Notes: generated by a model from the letters alone, not told the origin. DNA of 8,879 bases from an uncultured Litorilinea sp. (GCA_937922105.1 CAKZVN010000007.1:1-8879); one strand, 5' to 3'; shown: positions 1 to 6,548, counted from the first letter of the stretch. Program-made: numbers and translations.

Positions 1-139
1 CACCCGTGTAGAAGGGGTGACAGGTGCTGCAAACATCGGTGCGAATTTCCGGCACCGTGCTGCCGGTGATCCAGGTTGCGCCGCACGAGCAGATGACGCG
101 TGCGGCAGGGTAGTAGGTCGGATGGATATTGGCCTTCAT
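1..139 (-). CDS. rpmE: 50S ribosomal protein L31 (partial, C-terminus off the left edge)
   Basis: L31 is a small zinc-binding protein of the large ribosomal subunit. Translating the minus strand from the ATG at 139-137 gives 46 residues beginning MKANIHPTYYPAARVICSCG, which matches the L31 N-terminus. Four cysteines form the C-x-C (residues 17 and 19) and C-x-x-C (37 and 40) zinc ribbon of the zinc-binding L31 form, followed by the typical HPFYTG. The rest of the protein, usually 20-30 more residues, lies outside the window. The ATG overlaps the TGA stop of rpmA in an ATGA junction, and the region just upstream has no strong ribosome binding site, so translation is probably coupled to rpmA. 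Identification is secure; only the truncation is uncertain. Confidence 0.95.
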   Translation of the reverse strand, partial: MKANIHPTYYPAARVICSCGATWITGSTVPEIRTDVCSTCHPFYTG

Positions 140-408
140 GACGCCGATTCTGCCTTCTCGGGGTAGACGCTGACTTGCTTCTTGCTGCCCCGCGCCCATT
201 CAAAGGTGACAAACCCGGCGGTGGTGGCGAAGAGCGTGTCGTCTTTGCCCTTGCCGACGTTGAGACCGGGATAGAATTTGGTGCCGCGTTGGCGCACGAT
301 GATGCTGCCCGCGCTGACGTATTCGCCGCCAAAGCGTTTGACGCCGAGCCGCTGGGCATTCGAGTCACGGTTGTTGCGGCTGGAGCCGCCGCCTTTTTTG
401 TGAGCCAT
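136..408 (-). CDS. rpmA: 50S ribosomal protein L27
   Basis: L27 sits near the peptidyl transferase centre of the 50S subunit, where its N-terminus contacts tRNA. The 90-residue product starts MAHKKGGGSSRNNRDSNAQR and continues through the family core with VKRFGGEYVSAGSIIVRQRG and the KFYPGLNVGKGKDDTLFA segment. The reading frame stays open upstream to a TTG at 429, but the ATG at 408-406 is the right start: it gives the canonical MAHKK terminus and has a strong AGGAGG-type ribosome binding site just upstream. There is no cleavable N-terminal extension of the Firmicutes type. The gene lies 32 nt downstream of rplU, the usual rplU-rpmA order, and overlaps rpmE by 4 nt. Confidence 0.97.
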   Translation of the reverse strand: MAHKKGGGSSRNNRDSNAQRLGVKRFGGEYVSAGSIIVRQRGTKFYPGLNVGKGKDDTLFATTAGFVTFEWARGSKKQVSVYPEKAESAS

Positions 409-440
409 TTGCTTCCTCCTTGCCGGCAACCCGGCGTGAA

Positions 441-752
441 CTAGGCGTTGACGGACCGGATTTCCAGACGGGTCAAGGATTGCCGGTGTCCCTTGCGCAC
501 ACGAATGCGCTTCTTGGGACGATAGCGCATGATGCGAATCTTGTTACCGCGATATTGCCCGGTGATCTTGGCGGTGACCGTGGCGCCCTCCACATTGGGC
601 TGCCCGACGCGGACCGTCTCTCCGTCCACCACCATCAGGATATCGCTGAGGGTGATTTCGTCCCCCACATTGCCGTCGAGTTTTTCGACTTCCACGATGT
701 CGCCGGGGGCGAGCCGGTATTGCTTGCCGCCGGTGCGAACGACTGCGTACAT
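441..752 (-). CDS. rplU: 50S ribosomal protein L21
   Basis: L21 binds 23S rRNA in the large subunit. The product is 103 residues, the same length as the E. coli protein. It opens MYAVVRTGGKQYRLAPGD, has the central EVEKLDGNVGDEI and VGQPNVEGATVTAKI segments, and ends with the basic RPKKRIRVRKGHRQ region typical of the family. A second in-frame ATG lies two codons upstream at 758, but the AAAGGG ribosome binding site is only about 1 nt from it and about 7 nt from the ATG at 752-750. The latter also gives the conserved MYAV start, so I choose it. First gene of the rplU-rpmA-rpmE operon, behind a promoter at 907-936 and a structured leader. Confidence 0.97.
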   Translation of the reverse strand: MYAVVRTGGKQYRLAPGDIVEVEKLDGNVGDEITLSDILMVVDGETVRVGQPNVEGATVTAKITGQYRGNKIRIMRYRPKKRIRVRKGHRQSLTRLEIRSVNA

Positions 753-775
753 GTGCATTCCCTTTCTGAGCCGCG

Positions 776-837
776 TCCAGGCGAAATCACGTCTGGAGCT
801 TGGGAGCGGCTTTGCGCCTGCCGGGTGTGGGGCGCAA
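776..837 (-). promoter_or_regulatory. Structured 5' leader of rplU (two hairpins)
   Basis: The predicted rplU leader holds two inverted repeats. The first in transcript order is a perfect 7-bp stem, TTGCGCC at 837-831 with GGCGCAA at 818-812, around a 12-nt loop. The second, TCCAGACG at 797-790 with CGCCTGGA at 783-776, pairs 7 of 8 positions around a 6-nt loop and ends about 10 nt before the rplU ribosome binding site. Leaders that bind a ribosomal protein are known upstream of rplU in other phyla (the L21 leader of Firmicutes), so autoregulation is plausible. I cannot match this leader to that family, and neither hairpin has the U-run of an intrinsic terminator. Confidence 0.35.
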
Positions 838-906
838 TTGTGAATCGTGCCGGATGGTTGTTGTGGGTTGCGGGCCGTATACGCCGCTGCCCGTCCACAA
901 ACGGCA

Positions 907-936
907 AGTATACCCCGGGTTGGGGCGCTTGGTCAA
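907..936 (-). promoter_or_regulatory. Sigma-70-type promoter for the rplU operon
   Basis: On the minus strand a TTGACC -35 box (936-931) and a TATACT -10 box (912-907) are separated by 18 nt. Both are one base off consensus. Transcription would start near 900, leaving a leader of about 148 nt before rplU. It is the best promoter-like pair upstream of rplU. Assigned by eye only. Confidence 0.6.
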
Positions 937-1048
937 ACCGAGCAAGGCGCTGTTTTGTCATGCTGCCGTGCCGGTTCCTGCACAAACGAAGACCCTGGAG
1001 TCGAGCACAAAGCTGGACAAAACATTGACGAAACAATGGGATATTTGC

Positions 1049-1070
1049 CTACCTACCAATCGTTAGGTAG
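1049..1070. promoter_or_regulatory. Candidate TetR-family operator
   Basis: CTACCTA (1049-1055) and its exact complement TAGGTAG (1064-1070) form a perfect 7-bp inverted repeat with an 8-nt spacer. A second CTACC at 1053-1057 gives an alternative 18-bp palindrome at 1053-1070 that pairs 7 of 9 positions. TetR-family repressors commonly bind palindromes of this size close to their own gene. The site lies about 100 nt upstream of the tetR start and just upstream of the proposed -35 at 1089. The link to this regulator is inferred from position and symmetry. Confidence 0.5.
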
Positions 1071-1088
1071 ACTGTATGCTTGTGGTCG

Positions 1089-1117
1089 TTGTCATATGTT
1101 TGCTGATTAATTATGCA
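1089..1117 (+). promoter_or_regulatory. Candidate promoter of the tetR-efflux operon
   Basis: TTGTCA (1089-1094) and TATGCA (1112-1117) are spaced 17 nt apart, giving a transcription start near 1124 and a leader of about 46 nt to the tetR ATG. The -10 box is imperfect. A palindrome, GTTTGC (1098-1103) with GCAAAC (1115-1120), 11-nt spacer, covers the -10, so this promoter could be directly blocked by a bound repressor. A TTGACG at 1025-1030 is a possible further -35, but no convincing -10 follows it. Confidence 0.4.
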
Positions 1118-1169
1118 AACATTGTGCGCATGGGGAGCCTGGCGATGTTGGCGACCAGGAGAAGCCGGG

Positions 1170-1805
1170 ATGAAGCAAATCGATCCATATTTTGTCGAAC
1201 CACGCGAGTTGGTGGCGGAGCCGGAGATCAGCGACGCCAAGCAGCGCGTGTTGGAGACAGCGGAACGCCTGTTTATGGAGAAAGGCTATGCCGCGATCAC
1301 GCTGCGCGACTTGGCAGAGGCGCTGGGCATCCGGCAGGCGTCGCTCTATTACCACTTTCCCGCAGGCAAGGAACAGCTGTACATCGAGGTGGTGACCCGC
1401 GTCTTTGAGCGCCACCGCGCCGGTATGGAGGCGGCGATCAAGGCTGCGCCGCCCCGTCTGCGCGACGGTCTGTTGGCTGTGGCAGCTTGGCTCGGCTCGC
1501 AGCCTGCGGTCAATTTCCTGGGCATGATGCACGCGGATTTGCCGGTCTTGAGCCGGGAAGGGGCACAACGAGTCTCGCGCACGGCCTACGCGGCGATGTT
1601 CGGCCCTTTGCGCAAGCTCTTTCTTGCCGCGCAGGCGCGCGGGGAAGCGAGGGTAGACAATCCTGATCTACTGGCGGGGTTCTTTATTTCACTCATGGAC
1701 GGCATCACCTTCAGCCTGACACAGCAGAGTCACTTGCCGCGACAGGTATTGGTCGAGACCGCTGTTGATCTGCTGTTGCACGGGATCACACCGCAGTCGC
1801 AGTAA
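1170..1805 (+). CDS. TetR/AcrR family transcriptional regulator
   Basis: A 211-residue protein, the normal size for TetR-family repressors, which act as dimers and release DNA when a ligand binds the C-terminal domain. The N-terminal DNA-binding domain is clear: a first helix at about 23-40 (AKQRVLETAERLFMEKGY), then the helix-turn-helix TLRDLAEALGIRQASLYYHF at 44-63 with the family's conserved YYHF end and GKEQLY continuation. The C-terminal ligand domain (about 85-205) is helical and not recognisable to a subfamily. The frame is open upstream to an ATG at 1113, but AGGAGA 7 nt before the ATG at 1170 and the position of the HTH favour 1170. It heads a same-strand run of four transport genes and probably represses itself and them in response to an exported compound. 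The ligand is unknown. Confidence 0.9.
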   Translation: MKQIDPYFVEPRELVAEPEISDAKQRVLETAERLFMEKGYAAITLRDLAEALGIRQASLYYHFPAGKEQLYIEVVTRVFERHRAGMEAAIKAAPPRLRDGLLAVAAWLGSQPAVNFLGMMHADLPVLSREGAQRVSRTAYAAMFGPLRKLFLAAQARGEARVDNPDLLAGFFISLMDGITFSLTQQSHLPRQVLVETAVDLLLHGITPQSQ

Positions 1806-1810
1806 TTTCC

Positions 1811-1830
1811 CCGGTCGAATCACCGACCGG
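1811..1830. repeat. Short inverted repeat between tetR and the MFS gene
   Basis: CCGGTC (1811-1816) and GACCGG (1825-1830) form a perfect 6-bp inverted repeat with an 8-nt loop, 5 nt after the tetR stop codon. It is not followed by a T-run, so it is not a standard intrinsic terminator. It could be an RNA hairpin that partly separates tetR from the transporter genes, or a protein-binding site. No promoter is evident in the rest of the 86-nt gap. Confidence 0.3.
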
Positions 1831-1891
1831 ACGTTCAACGATTCGGCACATAAGGGTGCGCCCGGACACCGTAACCGGGAAGCGAGGAGCT

Positions 1892-3229
1892 ATGTCAACC
1901 GCAACATTGAATGCAGGCCGTTCCCAAGCCGCCGGGCTGGATAAGCGCCGGTTGGGGACCATCTTTCTGATTGTTTTTATTGACTTGATGGGGTTCGGAC
2001 TCATCCTGCCTTTGTTGCCGTTTTATGCCGAAGCCTATGGGGCAACGGCTTGGGTAACGGGGTTGCTGGTGGCGTCGTATGCGGCTGCACAGCTGGTGGG
2101 CGCGCCGGTGTTAGGGCGGCTCTCGGACCGCTATGGACGGCGCCCGGTGCTGCTGTTGAGCATTCTGGGGACGTCGCTGAGCTGTCTGTTGCTGGGCACG
2201 GCGGAGTGGATTGGGCAAGGGCTGGCGGCGACGTTGGGGTTTTCGGTGGGCGTGACGGTGCTGGCGCTGCTCTTCGTGGGACGTATATTGGATGGGCTGA
2301 CCGGCGGTAATATCTCGGTGGCGCAGGCCTACATTGCGGATGTGACGGACGAAAGCAATCGGGCCAAAGGGCTGGGGTTGATCGGCGCGGCATTTGGGCT
2401 GGGTTTTATCATCGGTCCGGCGGCGGGTGGTCTGCTGAGCGCATACGGCTACGGCACGCCTGCGCTGGTGGCAGCCGCTCTGGCGTTGATCAACACCTTG
2501 ATGGTCTATTTCTTGCTGCCCGAGTCCTTGACCCCGGAGCGCCGCGCCCAGTTGGCGGGGCAGCCGCGCCCGGCGGTCACCTGGGAGGCACTGGTGGCGG
2601 CTTTTCGCCGACCGCGCGTGGGGGCGCTCTTCCATGTGCGTTTCTTCTTCGGTCTGAGTTTCGCCATGTTCCAGTCCATCTTTGCCCTTTATGCCGCGGG
2701 CGCGCCGTTGCAGTTGAGCGCGCAGAGCACGGGGTTTGTGTTGACCTATGTGGGCTTTGTGACGGTGCTGGTGCAAGCGGTGGCGATTGGGCAGCTGACC
2801 CGGCGCTTCCGTGAGCCGCAGTTGCTCTTGTGGTCGGCGATTCTGATGGCCTTTGGATTGTTTGCTTGGGGCTGGACGCCGAATCTTGCCGTGTTGTTGT
2901 TGGTCCTGATCCCGCTCTCGCTGGGGGGCGGGGTGATGAATACGGTGATCAACAGTCTTTTGAGCAAGTCGGTGCAGCGCGAGGAAGTGGGCGGTACGCT
3001 GGGGTTGTCGGCTTCGTTGGAGAGCCTGACGCGCGTGATTGCGCCGACGGTGGGGGGCTTTTTGCTGGGGCAGTTCGGCCCGCTGGGGCCTGGGCTGTTC
3101 ACCGGGGTGGTGATGGTCTGGGTGGCAACCTTTATTGCGCGCCACGTGCTGCGTATACCGGATGAGCCGCGCAACCGGCAGCCGGCAGAACTTGAGAAGC
3201 AGGGCGGTTTGCCCGTGAGCGCCGGTTAA
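1892..3229 (+). CDS. MFS multidrug/tetracycline-type efflux transporter (DHA1, TetA-like)
   Basis: A 445-residue major facilitator with about 12 hydrophobic segments, expected to be a proton-coupled exporter in the cytoplasmic membrane. TM1 carries FIDLMGFGLILPLLP (29-43), resembling the LDAVGIGLIMPVLP of TetA including the membrane aspartate (D31). Motif A, GRLSDRYGRRPVLL, is at 75-88 in the loop between TM2 and TM3. R131 with GLTGG matches motif B, and GAAFGLGFIIGPAAGG (165-180) is the antiporter motif C of TM5. The central cytoplasmic loop is about 210-245. The ATG at 1892 gives a sensible N-terminus, although its GAGGAG is only 2 nt away; a GTG at 1856 would add 12 residues. It lies 86 nt after tetR and 23 nt before the fusion protein gene. 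Substrate cannot be read from sequence, so tetracycline resistance should not be assumed. Confidence 0.9.
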   Translation: MSTATLNAGRSQAAGLDKRRLGTIFLIVFIDLMGFGLILPLLPFYAEAYGATAWVTGLLVASYAAAQLVGAPVLGRLSDRYGRRPVLLLSILGTSLSCLLLGTAEWIGQGLAATLGFSVGVTVLALLFVGRILDGLTGGNISVAQAYIADVTDESNRAKGLGLIGAAFGLGFIIGPAAGGLLSAYGYGTPALVAAALALINTLMVYFLLPESLTPERRAQLAGQPRPAVTWEALVAAFRRPRVGALFHVRFFFGLSFAMFQSIFALYAAGAPLQLSAQSTGFVLTYVGFVTVLVQAVAIGQLTRRFREPQLLLWSAILMAFGLFAWGWTPNLAVLLLVLIPLSLGGGVMNTVINSLLSKSVQREEVGGTLGLSASLESLTRVIAPTVGGFLLGQFGPLGPGLFTGVVMVWVATFIARHVLRIPDEPRNRQPAELEKQGGLPVSAG

Positions 3230-3252
3230 GCCGGATGGAACAAGGGGTTGTG

Positions 3253-4566
3253 ATGATGGGGTCGCGTTGGGTGAAGTGGGGATTAGCCGGGCTGCTCACA
3301 CTGGGAGCGGCAGTGGCAGGATGGCAGCTGCCGAGTTTGTGGACGCAGTCGCGTGAGGCAGGTGCGGTGGTGCGCGCCCAGACGCCGAGTGAGCCGGTGG
3401 TGAACGGCGGGCGCGTTTTGGTGGATGGGCGGCTGATCCCGGTGCAGCGGGCCGACTTGAGCCTGCCGCGCGGGGGGGTGGTAGCTCAAGTCCTGGTGCA
3501 GGAGGGCGCGCAGGTCGAGGCGGGAGAATTGCTGATCAAGCTGGACGATGCGGAGCAGCGCACGGCGGTGAGCCGGGCCGAGGCTGAGTTACGCCGGGCG
3601 CAAGCGCGTTTGGCGGAAATTGCGGCGGGGGCGCGCACGCAGGAGATCGAAGCTGCCGAGGCTGCGTTGGCTGCGGGGCAGGCGCGCTTGGAGCGAATTG
3701 CCCAGGGCGCGCTGCCGGGCGAGATTGCCGCCGCGCGCGCCAATTTGGCCGCGGCCCAAGCCGGATTGCAACGCGCTCTGGAAGGGGCGAGCGAGCAGAG
3801 TCTGATTGCGGCGCGCGCAGACGCGGCTAATGCCGCTGCGGCGCTGAGCCGGGCGCAGGCAGCCTATGATCAGGTGCGCTGGCGCAATGATGTGGGCGCG
3901 CTGCCCGAATCGGCCAATTTGCAGACGGCGACCAACAATTACGAGGCGGCGCTGGCGCGATTAGCCGACTTGGAGGCTGGGCCAAGTCCTGCAGTGGTGG
4001 CGCAGGCACGCGCCGAGGTGAGCCGCGCGCAGGCGCAGCTGGATCAGTTGACGACCGCGCTCCCTGCGGATGTGCAGGCGGCGGAAGCGGACGTGCGCCA
4101 GTTGCAGGCCCAGCTGGACTTGGTGCGAGCCGGCGCGCGACCGGAGCAGGTCGCGGTGGCGGAAGCCGACGTGGCGGCGGCGACTGCGCTCTTGCAGCAG
4201 GCGTTGGTGGCGCTGGCGGATACGGAACTGCGCGCGCCCTTTGCCGGAACGGTGGCGCTGTTGGAGGTGAACCCCGGCGAGCAGGTGCAGCCCGGCGCGC
4301 TTTTGGTTCGCCTGGCGGACCTCTCGCGCTGGGAAGTTCGCACCGAAGACTTGACCGAATTGCAGGTGGCGGGTGTCCAGGTGGGACAACGGGTGGCGAT
4401 CGGCTTCGACGCGCTGCCGGACTTGTTGATGGAGGGCGTGTTGGCGCGCATTCGTCCCATCGGCACGGACCAACGCGGGGATATTGTCTATACGGCGGTG
4501 ATTGACCTGCAAGGCAACGACCCGCGCTTGCTGTGGAATATGACCGCGGTGGTGTCCTTCGATTGA
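3253..4566 (+). CDS. HlyD/DevB-type membrane fusion protein of an ABC exporter
   Basis: An efflux adaptor of about 437 residues that joins a membrane transporter to the cell exterior or envelope. An N-terminal anchor helix (about 6-27) is followed by a lipoyl-like half (GGVVAQVLVQEGAQVEAGELLIKLDD), an alanine-rich coiled-coil hairpin (about 105-315), the second lipoyl half (LRAPFAGTVALLEVNPGEQVQPG) and a C-terminal beta-barrel (from about 360). There is no lipobox cysteine. I choose the ATG at 3253 because AAGGGG lies 5 nt upstream; the ATG at 3235 has no ribosome binding site and would add six residues. The order fusion protein - FtsX permease - ATPase is that of devBCA in cyanobacteria. The hairpin arms consist of 26-residue repeats, described separately. 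The same adaptor could also serve the upstream MFS pump, but that is inference. Confidence 0.9.
   Translation: MMGSRWVKWGLAGLLTLGAAVAGWQLPSLWTQSREAGAVVRAQTPSEPVVNGGRVLVDGRLIPVQRADLSLPRGGVVAQVLVQEGAQVEAGELLIKLDDAEQRTAVSRAEAELRRAQARLAEIAAGARTQEIEAAEAALAAGQARLERIAQGALPGEIAAARANLAAAQAGLQRALEGASEQSLIAARADAANAAAALSRAQAAYDQVRWRNDVGALPESANLQTATNNYEAALARLADLEAGPSPAVVAQARAEVSRAQAQLDQLTTALPADVQAAEADVRQLQAQLDLVRAGARPEQVAVAEADVAAATALLQQALVALADTELRAPFAGTVALLEVNPGEQVQPGALLVRLADLSRWEVRTEDLTELQVAGVQVGQRVAIGFDALPDLLMEGVLARIRPIGTDQRGDIVYTAVIDLQGNDPRLLWNMTAVVSFD
3613..3846 (+). repeat. Three tandem 78-bp (26-residue) units, ascending arm of the coiled coil
   Basis: Within the fusion protein, three successive 26-residue units align without gaps. 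They begin AEIAAGARTQEIEAAEAALA, ERIAQGALPGEIAAARANLA and QRALEGASEQSLIAARADAA. The shared pattern is a GA turn, an acidic or polar pair, I or L, then an alanine-rich AAxAxL helix. They are similar in protein but diverged in DNA, so these are old repeats, not a recent expansion. Confidence 0.7.
3964..4194 (+). repeat. Three tandem 25-26-residue units, descending arm of the coiled coil
   Basis: Three more units of the same pattern follow the hairpin tip. They begin ADLEAGPSPAVVAQARAEVS, DQLTTALPADVQAAEADVRQ (25 residues) and DLVRAGARPEQVAVAEADVA. With the first three they give a 3 + 3 arrangement around a non-repetitive tip of about 39 residues (3847-3963, containing WRNDVGALPESANL). Confidence 0.65.
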
Positions 4567-4598
4567 CGCCGGTGCGCGGCAAGGTAAGGGAGAGACGC

Positions 4599-5753
4599 AT
4601 GGCGTTGTATTTGGCCTTCAAGGAAATCTGGCGCAACAAGGGGCGCTATCTTTTGATCAGTGGGATTGTGGCGCTGATTACCACGCTGGTGCTTTTCATT
4701 GCGGCGTTGGCGGAGGGGTTGGGGGCAGGCAACCGCGAGTATATCCAGAAACTGGACGCCGAGTTGCTGGTTTACCAGAGTGGGGTTGACCTCTCCATCG
4801 CAGCCAGCCGGCTGGGGCGCAACAAATTGGCCCAGATTCGCCGCGTCGAGGGAGTTGAAGCGGTGGGGCAGATTGCGACCAGCAACACGACCATTGTCCT
4901 GCCCGACGGGCGCGAGCCGGTGGATGTGGCGCTGTTGGGTGTAGAGCCGGGGATGCCGGGGGAGCCGCCGGTGCTGCGCGGCGCGCAGCTGGGGCGCGCC
5001 CGCGCCAACGAGGCGATTATTGACCGTCGCGTGGTGGATCAGACCGGGCTGGGCGTGGGCGATGTGGTGGTGATCAAGTCCATTCAGGGCACTGAGGAGA
5101 AGTTTTTCAACTTGACGGTGGTGGGTGTCACCGACGGGCGCGGCTTCGGCTTGCAGCCCACAATGATTGTGCCTTACTTGACGTGGGACCGTGTGCGCCC
5201 GCAGAGCGGCACAGAGACCGGCGGTGGCGAATTTGTCTCGAACTTGATCGCGGTGCGCCTGGTGGAGCCGGAGCGCTGGCGCGAGATGGCGGTCCGGCTG
5301 GAAAACCAGGTATCGGACATTCAAGCCGTGGATCGGCGCACTGCGTATCAGGCGACACCAGGCTATACGGCGCAGCAGAGCACGCTGGACACGCAGCGGT
5401 ACTTCACGTTCTTTATCGGGATTTTGGTGGTGGGCGGCTTTTTCCAAATCCAGACATTGCAAAAGATCGCCCAGATCGGGATGCTCAAGGCTATCGGCAC
5501 CTCTACCTGGACCATCGGGCTGGCGGCGATTTCGCAGATTGTGATCGTCAACGCGCTGGGGGTGGCGGCGGGTGTGGTGGGGTCGCTTTTGCTGTCGCTG
5601 AGCTTTCCGCCCACGCTGCCCATCATCTTTACCGGGGACGCAGTGGCGTCTGCGGTGGCGGCGCTGTTGATTATCGGCCCCATGGGGGGGCTGGTCTCGG
5701 TGGTGTTGTTGGTGCGCGTGGAGCCGTTGACGGCACTGGGCTTGGCCCAGTAG
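4599..5753 (+). CDS. ABC exporter permease, FtsX/MacB-like (DevC type)
   Basis: A 384-residue permease with the FtsX-like layout. One N-terminal membrane helix (about 17-39) follows the amphipathic AFKEIWRNKGRYLL. A large extracytoplasmic domain (about 40-265) resembles the MacB periplasmic core. Three C-terminal helices follow (about 268-285, 303-335 and 347-372). The segment QKIAQIGMLKAIGTS (288-302) matches the conserved coupling region of FtsX-family permeases (EIGxLKAxG), which contacts the ATPase. The length and single N-terminal helix fit DevC. The frame is open upstream into the fusion protein gene, but GGGAGA 5-6 nt before the ATG at 4599 and the standard N-terminus support this start. 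It begins 32 nt after the fusion protein stop. Such permeases usually work as dimers in mechanotransmission, pushing substrate through the adaptor. The substrate is not identifiable. Confidence 0.88.
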   Translation: MALYLAFKEIWRNKGRYLLISGIVALITTLVLFIAALAEGLGAGNREYIQKLDAELLVYQSGVDLSIAASRLGRNKLAQIRRVEGVEAVGQIATSNTTIVLPDGREPVDVALLGVEPGMPGEPPVLRGAQLGRARANEAIIDRRVVDQTGLGVGDVVVIKSIQGTEEKFFNLTVVGVTDGRGFGLQPTMIVPYLTWDRVRPQSGTETGGGEFVSNLIAVRLVEPERWREMAVRLENQVSDIQAVDRRTAYQATPGYTAQQSTLDTQRYFTFFIGILVVGGFFQIQTLQKIAQIGMLKAIGTSTWTIGLAAISQIVIVNALGVAAGVVGSLLLSLSFPPTLPIIFTGDAVASAVAALLIIGPMGGLVSVVLLVRVEPLTALGLAQ

Positions 5754-5808
5754 CCGTGGACCTGATTATGTCTATGGGTAAACGGTAAGAGTTTGTGGGG
5801 GACGTGGG

Positions 5809-6537
5809 ATGAGCGAGGCGCTGCAGGCAGTGGAGGTTGTCAAGGAATACGGGAACGGCAGCAATGCGATTGTGGCGGTGGACCGGGTGAACTTCGCGGT
5901 GCATCCCGGCGAGTTTGTGGCACTGGTCGGGCCGAGCGGTTCGGGCAAGACCAGCATGTTGGCGATGCTGGCTGGGTTGCTGCATCCCACGTCCGGGGAG
6001 ATTCGCATTGCCGGCGAGACGCTGACCGCGATGAGCGAGGCGCAGCGCACGCGCTTTCGGGGTCGCGCCATCGGCTTTGCCTTCCAGAGCAACAATCTGG
6101 TTCCGTATCTCAACGCGCTGGAAAATGTGGAGTTGATGTTGCGCCTGAACGGGAAACTCGACCGCCGGGGTAAGGAGCGGGCGCGGGAGCTGCTGGTGCG
6201 CCTAGGGCTGGGCGAACGCCTGCGCAACTATCCGGGGCAACTTTCCGGTGGGCAGCAGCAACGGGTGGCGATTGCGCGGGCGCTCATCCACGAGCCGAAT
6301 GTGGTGCTCGCGGATGAGCCGACTGCCAGCCTGGACACCGAGCGCGCGTTCCAGGTGGTGGAGACCTTTGCACAGTTGATCCGTGAACAGAAGCGCGCGG
6401 GGATTATGGTGACGCATGACCTGCGCATGTGCCGCTATGTAGACCGGGTCTTGCAGATGCGCGACGGCAAGTTGAGCCGCGTGATCACCGATCGCGCCGA
6501 GATTGATGCGCTGGCGGAAGGGGGCGGTGGTCACTAA
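5809..6537 (+). CDS. ABC exporter ATPase (DevA/MacB/LolD type)
   Basis: A 242-residue nucleotide-binding subunit with every catalytic motif intact: Walker A GPSGSGKT (41-48), Q-loop Q93 within FAFQSNNLVP, signature LSGGQQQR (145-152), Walker B VVLADE (165-170), D-loop SLD (174-176) and H-loop H203 in VTHD. The Q-loop region FQSNNLVPYLNALENV and the length place it in the LolD/MacB/DevA class that pairs with FtsX-type permeases, here the gene 55 nt upstream. The ATG at 5809 has a GGGGGA about 6 nt upstream. It ends the plus-strand operon, only 11 nt from the stop of the convergent gene. The tail (about 225-242) is glycine-rich and not conserved. Confidence 0.93.
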   Translation: MSEALQAVEVVKEYGNGSNAIVAVDRVNFAVHPGEFVALVGPSGSGKTSMLAMLAGLLHPTSGEIRIAGETLTAMSEAQRTRFRGRAIGFAFQSNNLVPYLNALENVELMLRLNGKLDRRGKERARELLVRLGLGERLRNYPGQLSGGQQQRVAIARALIHEPNVVLADEPTASLDTERAFQVVETFAQLIREQKRAGIMVTHDLRMCRYVDRVLQMRDGKLSRVITDRAEIDALAEGGGGH

Positions 6538-6548
6538 GCAGACGGCTT

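Noticed and set aside
1025..1046. TTGACG followed by an AT-rich stretch as the tetR promoter
   Set aside because: At 16-18 nt after TTGACG the sequence is gcctacc-like with no acceptable -10; the AT-rich gatattt is only about 10 nt away.
2111..3145. Long minus-strand ORF of 344 codons opposite the MFS gene
   Set aside because: It is the antisense shadow of a clear MFS gene in GC-rich DNA; its translation is rich in Q, H, R and P with no recognisable domain.
3235..3252. ATG at 3235 as the start of the fusion protein
   Set aside because: No ribosome binding site precedes it, while AAGGGG is well placed for the ATG at 3253.
3472..3478. Runs of seven G (3472-3478 in the fusion protein gene, 5684-5690 in the permease gene) as phase-variation tracts
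   Set aside because: Runs of seven G occur by chance in coding DNA this GC-rich, both genes are in frame, and both runs encode ordinary Gly-rich positions.
4488..5462. Minus-strand ORF of 324 codons opposite the FtsX-type permease gene
   Set aside because: Low-complexity H/Q/R-rich translation with no motif; the plus strand holds a well-supported permease.
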